Below are positions 11,265-19,906 of a stretch of 64,000 nt of DNA, one piece after another (position 1 is the first letter of the stretch; every line of letters starts with the position of its first letter). This DNA is from Bacteroidota bacterium (GTDB lineage Bacteria; Bacteroidota; Bacteroidia; B-17B0; Aurantibacillaceae): positions 1-64,000 of the forward strand of contig JAQZBQ010000002.1 of NCBI GenBank assembly GCA_029237825.1. The letters run 5' to 3'. Both the position numbers and the translations under genes were made by a program. The notes under the pieces were generated by a model. That model was not told the origin of the DNA. It ran no database searches and saw only the letters and a program-made list of their open reading frames with translations.

Positions 11265-11875
11265 ACCGCTGATTTATTTTTGATATTCTCTAATACTTCC
11301 AGTATTTCCTTGCAGCAGGCTTCGAGTGTGGCCGCTGTATATTCCTTTATTGTTAAACTCAATACCACTGTGTTGATATTTCCGTTTACCATGTAATATT
11401 TATCCAGTGTTTTTTTTAATCGGGCGAGGTAAGTTTTTTTCAGGCTTTTTTCAATCTCACGCCCCCGCTTATGAATATTTTTTTCTAATAATTCGGTTGT
11501 TGTATCGAGGTATACAACAAGATCGGGAGTGGGAAGTGTTTTCCGAAGGGGTTTAAAATGCTTTTTGAAAAAGTGGTAGTCATCATCTTCTAAATTAGTT
11601 TTTGCAAAGCAAAGGCATTTGTCAAAATGAAAATCACTGACGGTGGTTTTGCCTTTTTTTAATAGCTTAAAGTGATTGGAGAGTTGTTTCTGGCGTTCAA
11701 TTAAAAAAGAATATTCGGTGGGAAAAGCGTATGTTTTACGATCCTGATAAAAAAGCGGGAGAAGGGTATTTTCTTCAAATTTTTCAGGAAGGTAGGCTGC
11801 TTTTAATCTTTTTGATAGTTCTTTTGCCAGTGTTGTTTTTCCCGATCCGATATTTCCTTCAATACAAATAAACAT
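11261..11875 (-). CDS. Deoxynucleoside kinase
   Basis: 204 aa of the dNK/dGK family, which phosphorylates deoxynucleosides for salvage with ATP. The P-loop is at the N-terminus (IEGNIGSGKTTLAKELSKRL). A later DLVVYLDTTTELLEKNIHKRGR block holds the ERS/DRS-equivalent and lid arginines. The substrate (dA/dG or dC) cannot be assigned. It shares one base with the folK stop at 11875 and overlaps the next gene by 4 nt, so it is translationally coupled within folK - kinase - ompA-like - rluA-like. The pairing of folK with a deoxynucleoside kinase is, from memory, common in Bacteroidota. Confidence 0.88.
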   Translation of the reverse strand: MFICIEGNIGSGKTTLAKELSKRLKAAYLPEKFEENTLLPLFYQDRKTYAFPTEYSFLIERQKQLSNHFKLLKKGKTTVSDFHFDKCLCFAKTNLEDDDYHFFKKHFKPLRKTLPTPDLVVYLDTTTELLEKNIHKRGREIEKSLKKTYLARLKKTLDKYYMVNGNINTVVLSLTIKEYTAATLEACCKEILEVLENIKNKSAV

Positions 11876-12372
11876 TATACAACCGCTTTATATGGTTTAA
11901 CCTCTGAATGGTCCTCGCATTCTTTCAGCAAATTAAAGATACTTTTATTTAGCTCAGGATGCAAATAGTTTGGCGCAATTTCATTCAGTGGAACGAGTAC
12001 AAATTTCCGTAGATGCATACGTGGATGTGGAATGATCAGGTGCTCTTCCTTCAAAATCAAATCGTTGTAAAACAGAATGTCTATATCCAGTGTACGCGCC
12101 TCGTATTGAAGCTTAAAATTTCGTTGTCTTCCCAGGTTTTTTTCAATGTTAAGCAGGCACTCGATGAGCTCAACCGGGGACAGTTCGGTTTGAATCTTTA
12201 CCGTTTGGTTAAGGTATGCCTGTTGGTTATCAATTCCCCAAGCCTCCGTTTCGTAAATCTGTGATCGGGATTCAATGGTGCCGGCTTTTTCTGAAATGTC
12301 CCAAATGGCTTTCTTTAGTGCGTCTTCCCGGTTACCGATATTGCCACCCAGGCATAAGTAGGCTATATTCAT
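11875..12372 (-). CDS. folK: 2-amino-4-hydroxy-6-hydroxymethyldihydropteridine diphosphokinase
   Basis: 165 aa, HPPK family. It transfers pyrophosphate from ATP to 6-hydroxymethyl-7,8-dihydropterin in folate synthesis. Diagnostic stretches are LGGNIGNREDALKKAI near the N-terminus, the catalytic block RTLDIDILFYNDL with the two metal-binding aspartates, and IPHPRMHLRKFVLVPLNEI. It is a single-function enzyme, not fused to FolB or FolP. It is the first gene of the four-gene reverse-strand operon; the divergent sppA starts 127 bp away, so the promoters of both lie in 12373-12499. Confidence 0.95.
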   Translation of the reverse strand: MNIAYLCLGGNIGNREDALKKAIWDISEKAGTIESRSQIYETEAWGIDNQQAYLNQTVKIQTELSPVELIECLLNIEKNLGRQRNFKLQYEARTLDIDILFYNDLILKEEHLIIPHPRMHLRKFVLVPLNEIAPNYLHPELNKSIFNLLKECEDHSEVKPYKAVV

Positions 12373-12499
12373 AAATTAATGGTAAAAATACAAGAATACG
12401 CCCAACCTCCGAACAAATATTTTTGCAGAAAGTAACAGTGGTTACGAAAGTTAATTTTAAATTAGCCCGTACTCTTAATAGCCTTAAATTTTAAAACCT

Positions 12500-14275
12500 A
12501 TGAAGCAATTTTTCGGAGCATTTTTTGGTTCCTGTCTTGGAATTTTAGTCACAGGAATTGTGATGATTATCATTGTCATAGCATCAGTTGCGAGTGTGTT
12601 TAGCGATGCCATCCGGATGAATTCACCCCAGGTATACCGCCCAACTGAAAATTCGGTGTTGCGGATCGACCTTGACGGTGAAATCAAGGAAAGAAGTGTG
12701 AAGAATCCTTTTGGTAACATGGATCTTGGGCCTTTTATGGAAAAATCTTCACTTGGATTGAATGACATTATCGAAAACCTCAGGAAGGCTAAAGACGATA
12801 AGAACATCAAGGGAATATATCTGGAGATCAGTGATCCGGTGGCAGGGTTTGCAACCCTGGAAGAGGTGCGGAATGCATTGATTGATTTCAAAACTTCAGG
12901 TAAGTTCATCTACGCGTATTCGGAAGTGTATTCTCAAAAAGCCTATTACCTGGCTTCGATGGCGGATAAAGTTTATTTGAATCCGCAGGGAGGAATGGAA
13001 ATTAAAGGCTTAAGCAGCCAGTTAATGTTCTTCAAAAAAATGCTTGAAAAACTCGAACTGGAAGTACAGATATTCCGCCACGGAAAATTTAAAAGTGCCA
13101 TCGAACCTTTTATGCTTGATAAAATGAGCGATGCCAACCGGACACAGGTAGAAAAATACCTGGGTTCGTTGTGGGCACACATGACGGAGGGCATCTCGAA
13201 AAGCAGAAATGTATCAACCGATGAAATTAATAAGATGGCTGATGAATTATTGATCCGTCAGCCGGAGGACGCGCTAACCCATAAATTGGTGGATGAATTA
13301 ATATATGAGGATGAAGTGTACAGTGTCATCCGCAAGAAAATAAACCTGGGTGAAAGTGAGAAAATACATTTTGTTTCTCTGGATGATTACTCTGGCGCGG
13401 GGCTAAAAGCGAAGTTGATTAAAGAACGCGTTGCGGTAATTTATGCTGTTGGGGAAATTGAAAGCGGCGACGGAAATAATGAAAAAATCGGCAGCGACCG
13501 TATAGTAAAGGCCATCCGCGACGCACGACTGGATCCTAATGTGAAAGCAATTGTTTTACGCGTGAACTCACCCGGAGGAAGTGCGCTGGCTTCTGACGTG
13601 ATCTGGCGCGAAACCGTACTGGCTCAAAAAACGAAACCATTTATTGTTTCGATGGGTGATGTGGCCGCAAGTGGCGGTTACTATATCAGCTGTGCGGCCG
13701 ACCGTATCTTTGCTCAACCAAATACAATTACCGGTTCCATTGGTGTATTTGGAATGATTCCTAATGCACAGAAAACCCTTTCCGAAAAACTCGGAATTAC
13801 CATTGATACAGTTAATACCAATAAGCACAGCGATGTAGGTACCATTTTAAGAAGAGCCACAACCAACGAATTTGAATACATCCAGCAAAGTGTGGAACAC
13901 ATTTATGACGTGTTTATTTCAAAAGTGGCATTAGGCAGAAAAACTTCTAAAAATGCAATTGATAGTATTGGCCAGGGTAGGGTTTGGAGTGGCGTGGATG
14001 CCATTCAGATTAACCTTGTTGATGAAATCGGAGGTATCGGTGAAGCTATCCGGTATGCGGCCAAAAAGGCAAACGTAAGTGATTATAAAATTATTGAGCT
14101 ACCAAAACAACGGGATCCGATTCAGGAGCTTTTTGGTCACGCTGAAGAAGAGATGGAATCACGTATTATGAAAGCAAATTTGGGAGATCAGTACCTTTAT
14201 ATGCAACAGGTAAAAAATGTATTGAATCTTAAAGGTGTGCAGGCACGCCTGCCTTTTGAGATGATTGTGGAATAA
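12500..14275 (+). CDS. sppA: Signal peptide peptidase SppA, 67-kDa type
   Basis: 591 aa, long (tandem-domain) SppA that digests cleaved signal peptides in the inner membrane. One N-terminal transmembrane segment (residues 9-33) anchors it. The N-terminal S49 domain carries the catalytic lysine in HGKFKSAIEPF (Lys198) and the C-terminal domain the nucleophile in GDVAASGGYY (Ser391), the Ser-Lys dyad split between domains as in E. coli SppA. The length and order match the family. A terminator-like hairpin follows at 14335-14360. Confidence 0.95.
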   Translation: MKQFFGAFFGSCLGILVTGIVMIIIVIASVASVFSDAIRMNSPQVYRPTENSVLRIDLDGEIKERSVKNPFGNMDLGPFMEKSSLGLNDIIENLRKAKDDKNIKGIYLEISDPVAGFATLEEVRNALIDFKTSGKFIYAYSEVYSQKAYYLASMADKVYLNPQGGMEIKGLSSQLMFFKKMLEKLELEVQIFRHGKFKSAIEPFMLDKMSDANRTQVEKYLGSLWAHMTEGISKSRNVSTDEINKMADELLIRQPEDALTHKLVDELIYEDEVYSVIRKKINLGESEKIHFVSLDDYSGAGLKAKLIKERVAVIYAVGEIESGDGNNEKIGSDRIVKAIRDARLDPNVKAIVLRVNSPGGSALASDVIWRETVLAQKTKPFIVSMGDVAASGGYYISCAADRIFAQPNTITGSIGVFGMIPNAQKTLSEKLGITIDTVNTNKHSDVGTILRRATTNEFEYIQQSVEHIYDVFISKVALGRKTSKNAIDSIGQGRVWSGVDAIQINLVDEIGGIGEAIRYAAKKANVSDYKIIELPKQRDPIQELFGHAEEEMESRIMKANLGDQYLYMQQVKNVLNLKGVQARLPFEMIVE

Positions 14276-14334
14276 ACAGGATTTTTATAAAACCTGGCTG
14301 AATTGCTTTCTGTTTAGTCTAACATTTTTTAAGA

Positions 14335-14360
14335 AATCCCCACTCCCGGGGTGGTTTTTA
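14335..14360 (+). terminator. Putative intrinsic terminator after sppA
   Basis: A short GC-rich inverted repeat (CCAC...GTGG with loop TCCCGGG) is followed by TTTTTATT. It lies 60 bp after the sppA stop and before the DsbD-like operon. Confidence 0.5.
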
Positions 14361-14389
14361 TTGTCTACTTTCACTAAAAATTAGTGGTT

Positions 14390-14857
14390 ATGAAGCATAT
14401 TTTTTTAAGCGCTTTGCTCCTGTTGGGAGTGATTGGTGTTGCCCAAAATCCATTAAAGCCTGTCACCTGGTCGGTTGATTATGTCGAGGTATCTCCATCC
14501 GAGGGTGAACTCGTTTACAAAGCACTGATTGATAAAAAGTGGCACATTTATTCACAGCGGCCTACCGATGTTGGACCAATCCCCACCTCGTTTTCAGTGA
14601 CACCTTCCTCTGAATTTGAGCTGATTGGTAAAACAGAGGAACAGGATGCGCATGAAGAATACGTACCGGCATTTGATGCAAAAGTGTTTGTTTTTTCAGG
14701 CGAGGCGGTTTTTAAACAGAAAGTAAAACGAAAAAGTAATCAGTCATTTTCCATTGCCACGTCGCTGGAGTTTATGACCTGTAATGACATGCAGTGCTTA
14801 CCGCCATCGATTCTGAATTTTACAGTTACTGTACCAAAAGCAACACCAAAAAAATAA
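14390..14857 (+). CDS. Stand-alone DsbD N-terminal-like periplasmic protein
   Basis: 155 aa from ATG 14390 (MKHIFLSALLLLGVIGVAQ, a signal peptide); the ATG two codons earlier is less likely. The mature part is one immunoglobulin-like domain of the DsbD-alpha type, which carries electrons from a membrane DsbD to periplasmic thiol partners. Two cysteines sit in MTCNDMQCLPP, the same place as in the first domain of the downstream DsbD (QACTDVKCIFPP), and both share the WHIYS motif. It is therefore probably a duplicated, separately secreted copy of that domain. It precedes dsbD by 79 bp. Confidence 0.8.
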   Translation: MKHIFLSALLLLGVIGVAQNPLKPVTWSVDYVEVSPSEGELVYKALIDKKWHIYSQRPTDVGPIPTSFSVTPSSEFELIGKTEEQDAHEEYVPAFDAKVFVFSGEAVFKQKVKRKSNQSFSIATSLEFMTCNDMQCLPPSILNFTVTVPKATPKK

Positions 14858-14912
14858 TTGTCCTTGCGCGCATATCATTTTCAATAAAGAGCGCTGTACA
14901 AATAAATTATTC

Positions 14913-14920
14913 TATTTTTG
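14913..14920 (+). promoter_or_regulatory. Candidate -7 box TATTTTTG before dsbD
   Basis: An exact TAnnTTTG match 16 nt before the dsbD ATG at 14937, with no clear -33 TTTG at the expected spacing. It suggests that dsbD can be transcribed independently of the upstream DsbD-alpha-like gene. Confidence 0.35.
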
Positions 14921-14936
14921 ATCAACTAACCACTTC

Positions 14937-17006
14937 ATGATAAAAACACTAATTTCCTTTTTTCTGATCTTAATAACGGGTTTCTCCCTGCTTAAAGCCC
15001 AGGATGCGCCGGTACATTTTAAATTTTCCACCAAAAAAGTTTCGGATTGTGAGTACGACCTGCAATACCATGCAACAATTGATCAGGGATGGCATATTTA
15101 TTCGCTTGTTAAGGAAACTGAAGATGGGCCAAACCCAACGGTGTTCAATTTCGAGAAGTCGAATGATTATGAACTCGTTGGGAAAACCACTGAGAGTAAA
15201 ACGGTTAAGGAATTTGATAAGGTATTTGAAGTTGATGTACGGTATTTTGCCAATACAGCCACCTTTACACAACGTGTAAGATTAAAAACGAATAAGAAAA
15301 TCAGTATTAAAGGAACGTATGAATTTCAGGCTTGCACCGATGTAAAATGCATTTTTCCTCCGGCAGATAATTTTGAATTTGAATTACAAGGTAGCGCTTC
15401 CTGCCCTGGTGCTGTGACTTCCGCCACGGTATCTGCTCCGGTTGCTTCATTAAGTATTGCTACGCTAACCGATTCCTCAACTACTAAGGATTCAACCGTT
15501 CAGGCAATTGAGGTAGAATCGGTGGATCCTGTTATATCAGAAGCCAGCTCAGCTCCTGTTGAAGAACGTTCCTTTTGGGGCATTTTTATTGCCGGTTTTA
15601 TCGGGGGCCTTGCTGCCCTGCTTACGCCCTGCGTGTTCCCGATGATTCCGATGAATGTAAGTTTTTTTACCAAGCAGAGTAAAACAAAAGCACAGGGAAT
15701 ACGTAACGCATTCATTTATTCCATTTCCATCATTGTGTTATATGTAGGACTGGGATTAGGAGTAACCTTAATCTTTGGCGCAGGAGCACTGCATTCTTTA
15801 TCTACCAACGTATGGTTTAATTTGGCATTCTTTTTTCTGCTGCTCATTTTTGCTATTTCTTTCCTGGGTGCTTTTGAAATTACTCTTCCGAGTGGATTTG
15901 TAAATAAAATTGATGCACGTTCGGACAGAGGAGGTTATATCGGTATTTTCTTTATGGCCTTTACATTGGCCCTCGTGTCGTTTTCCTGTACGGGTCCTAT
16001 CATCGGCACGCTTTTGGTTCAGGCCTCAGCTACCGGGAATATCACCGGACCGTTTTTTGGGATGTTTGGCTTTGCACTGGCTTTAGCTCTACCATTCGGA
16101 ATTTTCGCGGCATTCCCGGGATGGTTGAATTCATTGCCACAATCAGGCGGCTGGTTAAATGCCGTGAAAGTTACCTTAGGCTTCCTGGAACTGGCACTTG
16201 CTTTAAAATTTGCATCCAACGCGGATTTAGTAGTTCAGGCAGGCATCCTGACCCGCGAAGTTTTTATTGGTTTATGGATCGTCATTTTTTCACTCCTAAC
16301 TATGTATCTTTTGGGCTTATATCGCACTTCCCACGATAGTGAACTGAAGCATGTTTCGGTAAGCCGATTATTTGTGGCCATCATTTCTTTCTTTATGACT
16401 ATTTATTTAATTCCGGGAATGTGGGGAGCACCTTTAAAATTATTATCAGGAATTCTTCCTCCGCTCGAATATTCTGAATCGCCACATGGATTTGGAAGTT
16501 CGCAAAATACACATGGCACCTTGTTAAAAGATGAGGAGTTTGGCAAATACATGGAAGTAAATAAGAACGGTATTGTGCATTTTAAAAACGATTACGAACA
16601 TGCCCTGGCTTATTCCAAGAAAGTAGGTAAACCTTTATTGATTGATTTTACAGGACACGCCTGCGCCAACTGCCGGAAAACAGAAGACTATGTATGGCCC
16701 GATCCGGGAGTTACCAAGCTCTTAAATAATGAAGTGGTTTTGGTTTCTTTGTATGTTGATGACAAGCGGCCCCTGGATCCAAAAGATCACATGACCGTTT
16801 TCTGGTATGGTAAAGAGCGTACTATTACCGACATCGGGGATAAGTTCAAGTACATGGAAGAAAAAGTGTACGGACAAAGTACACAACCCTTATATGTGTT
16901 AGTGGATGGCAGTGAGAAAGTGTTAGCTCCCATTCGCGGATATAACCCGGGCATCCCTGAATACATCGGCTGGCTGAAGAAAGGCATTGAGAATTATAAA
17001 AAGTAA
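14937..17006 (+). CDS. dsbD: Thiol:disulfide interchange protein DsbD
   Basis: 689 aa with the three parts of DsbD: signal peptide (1-21) and periplasmic alpha domain (about 22-140, Cys pair in QACTDVKCIFPP); a Ser/Thr-rich linker; an eight-helix membrane domain (about 210-510) with the redox cysteines in LLTPCVFPMIP and SFSCTGPIIG; and a C-terminal thioredoxin-like gamma domain with CxxC at Cys576-Cys579 (GHACANCRKT). It moves reducing power from cytoplasmic thioredoxin across the membrane, for disulfide isomerisation and cytochrome c maturation. It is the second gene of an operon with the alpha-like copy, dtd (2 bp gap) and the DUF3592 gene. Confidence 0.93.
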   Translation: MIKTLISFFLILITGFSLLKAQDAPVHFKFSTKKVSDCEYDLQYHATIDQGWHIYSLVKETEDGPNPTVFNFEKSNDYELVGKTTESKTVKEFDKVFEVDVRYFANTATFTQRVRLKTNKKISIKGTYEFQACTDVKCIFPPADNFEFELQGSASCPGAVTSATVSAPVASLSIATLTDSSTTKDSTVQAIEVESVDPVISEASSAPVEERSFWGIFIAGFIGGLAALLTPCVFPMIPMNVSFFTKQSKTKAQGIRNAFIYSISIIVLYVGLGLGVTLIFGAGALHSLSTNVWFNLAFFFLLLIFAISFLGAFEITLPSGFVNKIDARSDRGGYIGIFFMAFTLALVSFSCTGPIIGTLLVQASATGNITGPFFGMFGFALALALPFGIFAAFPGWLNSLPQSGGWLNAVKVTLGFLELALALKFASNADLVVQAGILTREVFIGLWIVIFSLLTMYLLGLYRTSHDSELKHVSVSRLFVAIISFFMTIYLIPGMWGAPLKLLSGILPPLEYSESPHGFGSSQNTHGTLLKDEEFGKYMEVNKNGIVHFKNDYEHALAYSKKVGKPLLIDFTGHACANCRKTEDYVWPDPGVTKLLNNEVVLVSLYVDDKRPLDPKDHMTVFWYGKERTITDIGDKFKYMEEKVYGQSTQPLYVLVDGSEKVLAPIRGYNPGIPEYIGWLKKGIENYKK

Positions 17007-17008
17007 CT

Positions 17009-17461
17009 ATGCGTTTTGTAGTTCAACGGGTTTCACAGGCTTCTGTAACAATTGGGGGTTCCCTGCATTCCGAAATCAAACAAGGTTTTTTAGTTTTGCT
17101 TGGTATTGAAGAAGCGGATTCGCAAGAAGATGCCGACTGGCTGTGTAACAAACTTGTTGCCATGAGGGTTTTTTCGGATGCTGATGGAAAAATGAATCTA
17201 TCCATTGATGACATTCAGGGGGATATTTTGCTGGTATCGCAGTTCACCTTATTTGCTTCAACAAAAAAAGGGAACCGGCCCTCATTTATACGATCGGCAA
17301 AACCTGATCACGCGGAACCATTATATACGTATTGCATTCAACAACTTTCACACTTAATGCAAAAACCGGTTAAAGCCGGTGTATTTGGTGCCGATATGAA
17401 AGTAAGCTTAATAAACGACGGACCGTTTACCATTTTAATAGATAGTAAAAACAAAGAATAA
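17009..17461 (+). CDS. dtd: D-aminoacyl-tRNA deacylase
   Basis: 150 aa, the standard DTD length. It hydrolyses D-amino acids (for example D-Tyr) and mischarged glycine from tRNA. Family motifs are SQFTLFASTKKGNRPSF (substrate pocket) and NDGPFTILID near the C-terminus, which contains the GP-type cross-subunit motif. It starts MRFVVQRVSQASVTI, the usual family start, so the ATG is certain. It is separated by 2 bp from dsbD and 7 bp from the next gene, so it is co-transcribed with both; no functional link is implied. Confidence 0.95.
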   Translation: MRFVVQRVSQASVTIGGSLHSEIKQGFLVLLGIEEADSQEDADWLCNKLVAMRVFSDADGKMNLSIDDIQGDILLVSQFTLFASTKKGNRPSFIRSAKPDHAEPLYTYCIQQLSHLMQKPVKAGVFGADMKVSLINDGPFTILIDSKNKE

Positions 17462-17468
17462 AATTTTC

Positions 17469-17915
17469 ATGAATATTTTTGTGTTTGTCTTTAGTGTACT
17501 GATTGCGGCAGGTAGCTTTTGGTTCAGCATTAAAATGATCCGACTTTACTTCCGGGTAAAAAAATGGAACCGCACGAGCGCAACGGTGCTTTCAAAGGAA
17601 ATCATTCATCATACCAAACGTTCAACCTCGCGTACTCCCTACGGTTTTAAGGTAAATTACACGTACAACGTTAACGGGTTGCCCTACACTTCGGACAAGG
17701 TGTATTTGGTGGAGCTCATCAGTGGCCAGGCTAACCACATGAGTGGTGAGGCTGAACGCCGTTTGGAAAAAATAAAGGACACCATGACGGTATGGGTCGA
17801 TCCCAGGGACCCCTCGCGCGCGGTGATGTATTGCGACGGCATCGGTTTATACGTGCTGGTTTTTTGTTTGGGCTTTGTAGCCTTATTCGTAGGACTGAGT
17901 TATCTCGTGGCGTAA
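17469..17915 (+). CDS. DUF3592-type membrane protein
   Basis: 148 aa with two transmembrane segments, one at the N-terminus (residues 1-23) and one at the C-terminus (about 124-147), flanking a beta-rich extracytoplasmic domain. The middle reads VNYTYNVNGLPYTSDKVY and WVDPRDPSRAVMYCDG, the pattern of DUF3592 proteins, whose function is unknown. It is the last gene of the dsbD operon. A pair of dispersed hairpin elements begins 28 bp after the stop. Confidence 0.75.
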   Translation: MNIFVFVFSVLIAAGSFWFSIKMIRLYFRVKKWNRTSATVLSKEIIHHTKRSTSRTPYGFKVNYTYNVNGLPYTSDKVYLVELISGQANHMSGEAERRLEKIKDTMTVWVDPRDPSRAVMYCDGIGLYVLVFCLGFVALFVGLSYLVA

Positions 17916-17943
17916 GTGTATTTTTTGGAAGCCATTTTTATCT

Positions 17944-18053
17944 GGGCGGGCCGGCGCAAAAGACAGGCGCCGTCAGGCTTTCGGCACTCGCTTTTTTAAT
18001 GGCACTTCGTGTCCATTAAAAAGAGCTCAAACACATGCCTCAATCCTTCACGC
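17944..18053 (+). repeat. Two-hairpin dispersed repeat, copy 1
   Basis: A 110-bp element of a family found ten times in the window. It opens with GGGCG, has hairpin I (GGCGC...GCGCC), a linker with GCTTTCGG, hairpin II (CTTTTTTAATGG...CCATTAAAAAG around a CACTTCGTG loop), and ends CAATCCTTCACGC. Copy 2 is a nearly identical direct repeat 152 bp downstream. Confidence 0.8.
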
Positions 18054-18095
18054 AAATTAATTTCATATTTATACATTTATAATGTATTCGGGTTA

Positions 18096-18205
18096 GGGCG
18101 TGCCGGCGCAAAAGACAGGCGCCCTCAGGCTTTCGGCACTCGCTTTTTTAATGGCACTTCGTGTCCATTAATAAGAGCTCATACACATGCCTCAATCCTT
18201 CACGC
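18096..18205 (+). repeat. Two-hairpin dispersed repeat, copy 2
   Basis: A direct duplicate of the copy at 17944-18053, with the same length and only a few substitutions. The flank AAATTAATTTCA...ATTTATACATTTAT is duplicated too, so the unit was copied together with neighbouring DNA. Confidence 0.8.
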
Positions 18206-18296
18206 AAATTAATTTCAATAAGAAGTAATATTTATACATTTATGTTTCCAATCTTTTGCAATCACACCTTCACGCAGGTTTAATTTAAGTACGAGT

Positions 18297-18395
18297 CCAG
18301 CGTTAGGGATGCAAGCGGAAATCATTTTGTGAGGTACGAGCAAAATATTGCAGCGTGTCAGCCCGACGGCGCTGCCTCCTGGCGCCGGAACGCCC
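18297..18395 (-). repeat. Two-hairpin dispersed repeat, copy 3 (inverted)
   Basis: Read on the reverse strand it opens GGGCGTTCC, has hairpin I (GGCGC...GCGCC), hairpin II with short arms ATTTTG...CAAAAT, and ends ATTTCCGCTTGCATCCCTAA then CGCTGG. The order of elements matches the other copies, while the stem sequences differ. Confidence 0.75.
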
Positions 18396-18409
18396 AAATG
18401 ATTTATATG

Positions 18410-18442
18410 CAAAAAAAAATCCCTGCACGTCTGCAAGGATTT
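18410..18442 (-). terminator. Intrinsic terminator of the 232-aa gene
   Basis: On the reverse strand AAATCCTTGCA, loop GACG, TGCAGGGATTT and then a T run form a strong hairpin with U-tail. It lies 22 bp after the stop codon of the gene at 18465-19163. Confidence 0.8.
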
Positions 18443-18464
18443 GACGAATTTGACAAAAGCTTCG

Positions 18465-19163
18465 TTATACTTTTTTGACACTGATTGACGCTACTGCACT
18501 GTAGATACCTGTGGGCTGGTCGGCAATGACATAGATGCCTTTGTAGCTCCACTCGTCAATGACTTTGGTGGCAGGTAAGGATGCAATGTCTACATATTCA
18601 TTCCGCATCAAACGTCCCAGCAAAATGAAACCTGTTCCATCATTACGGTCAACATACAGGTCGAGGGCATCCGATTCGCCTTTGATCCATTTCACGTATG
18701 GCCTGCCGGCGTCGAGCTTTACTTTAAGAAGAGGCTGCATGGTGCTTGCATCGAAGGTTACAGTTGGCGCAATGATGCCCAGGTCGGAACCCATGTTGGT
18801 TGTGTAGTTGATGCTGGCTTTGATGCGTGCTGCCAGTTTACTGACGCGGTCGAAGATACCTTCGGGAACAGAAGCCGGAGCGGTAGACAGCGTTGGCAAT
18901 GCCGGAATGGAAGTGCTGATGTGTTGCTGACCAACGGCGTGCCTTAGCAGGTTCTTATATCCGGTGATGTTTTTCAGGGTTTGTTTGTAGATTTCCTGAA
19001 GGTTGATGATGTACTGATACATCGAGGCATCTTTTTGTGTTGCTGTGACCTCGGCAGCTGTAACGCCTACATTGGCGGCGTATGTACCAAGCTTGGCTGA
19101 AAAGTTATTTAACCAAACTACCCTGTCGTTATCTGATGAGGGTATGAAACTTACTTTACTCAT
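18465..19163 (-). CDS. Hypothetical protein, 232 aa, next to the CRISPR array
   Basis: A complete ORF (MSKVSFIPSSDNDRVVWLNNF...) with an A-rich ribosome-binding region and its own terminator, so it is a real single-gene unit. There is no signal peptide or membrane helix. The N-terminal half (1-130) is helical (ASMYQYIINLQEIYKQTLKN); the C-terminal half (150-232) is beta-rich with KVKLDAGRPYVKWIKGE and looks like a small beta-sandwich. From memory, similar proteins of unknown role occur in many Bacteroidota, often in variable regions. Nothing ties it to CRISPR function except its place 0.7 kb from the array. Confidence 0.75.
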   Translation of the reverse strand: MSKVSFIPSSDNDRVVWLNNFSAKLGTYAANVGVTAAEVTATQKDASMYQYIINLQEIYKQTLKNITGYKNLLRHAVGQQHISTSIPALPTLSTAPASVPEGIFDRVSKLAARIKASINYTTNMGSDLGIIAPTVTFDASTMQPLLKVKLDAGRPYVKWIKGESDALDLYVDRNDGTGFILLGRLMRNEYVDIASLPATKVIDEWSYKGIYVIADQPTGIYSAVASISVKKV

Positions 19164-19859
19164 TTTTTCTTTTTTATATTTTTATTTTATTCAATTTTTA
19201 AAAGCATTCTTTGTTTCGTCAAAAAGCTTTTGTTTAAAAAACGCCTGCTCTGTTTTGCACTGCTACTCCGGCGCAGGAGGTTTGATTGGTTTCTATTTTT
19301 TTATATCATACTATTGCCATTGGTGTTTTCAAGGCGCGTGCCACAAATGCAAAAGGGACTTCGCTAAAAAAAGTGAAATGCGGTTTTATTTAACTGCCGG
19401 TTGTAACCGGCGCATAAGTGGCGGCATTTATTTCATAAGTGGCAATGAAAAAAAACTAAAGGCGGGGGCCATCAGCAATTTTACGGCTCCGAAAAATCAT
19501 GTTTATACCTTCAATGCTGATTTTGTGGCTCCGCAAAACAAATTTCAGGGCGCTAAAACCGGGAGAAGGGGTCCGCAAATCTGTTCATGGAGTCCATCAT
19601 ACTACAGCTGGGCTGCTAAGTATTGCTGACAGGATTCGGCATTTTAGATTGCGGAAGCCACCAGATGTTTTGCGGATATGAAGGATGATTTTTAAAGTGC
19701 GATCACTCACTTTTTACCTGGCATAACTCATCTTACGGATGCTGCCATTTATTGATGCAGACGCAATGAATGGTAAACGGAAGGGTTCGATGGTGGGAAG
19801 GATCCGTAAAATGTCTTAGACTTACGAATAATCACTTATGCGGAATAGAAGAATTAATT
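19164..19859. other. Intergenic region of about 0.7 kb without recognised gene
   Basis: No ORF with protein-like composition is visible on either strand; the longest frame (ending 19629) overlaps the 232-aa gene and is rich in Cys, Ser and aromatic residues, as expected of a chance frame. Local features are a short palindrome CCGGTTGTAACCGG (about 19400) and a twice-occurring TGGCTCCG/CGGCTCCG motif. The stretch could be decayed mobile or leader DNA, but nothing identifiable remains. Its right end supplies the TTTTG that completes a promoter with the first repeat. Confidence 0.5.
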
Positions 19860-19906
19860 TTGTTTGTATTCTTTCAAAATGTATCTTTGACTTACTGATA
19901 AACACC
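19860..19906 (+). repeat. Degenerate first CRISPR repeat with intact promoter half
   Basis: Identical to the consensus from repeat position 12 onward, but the first 11 nt are diverged. The TATCTTTG box (19882-19889) is intact and a TTTTG ends at 19862, exactly 19 nt before it, which is the ideal Bacteroidota -33/-7 spacing. No spacer lies to its left, so the pairing half is not needed here. Confidence 0.9.

Noticed and set aside
18215-18481. 88-aa reverse-strand frame after the 232-aa gene
   Set aside because: It runs through the terminator and a dispersed hairpin element; no protein-like pattern.
19045-19629. 194-aa forward frame upstream of the array
   Set aside because: It overlaps the real 232-aa gene on the other strand, and its composition (many Cys, Trp, Tyr, Ser) is that of a chance frame.
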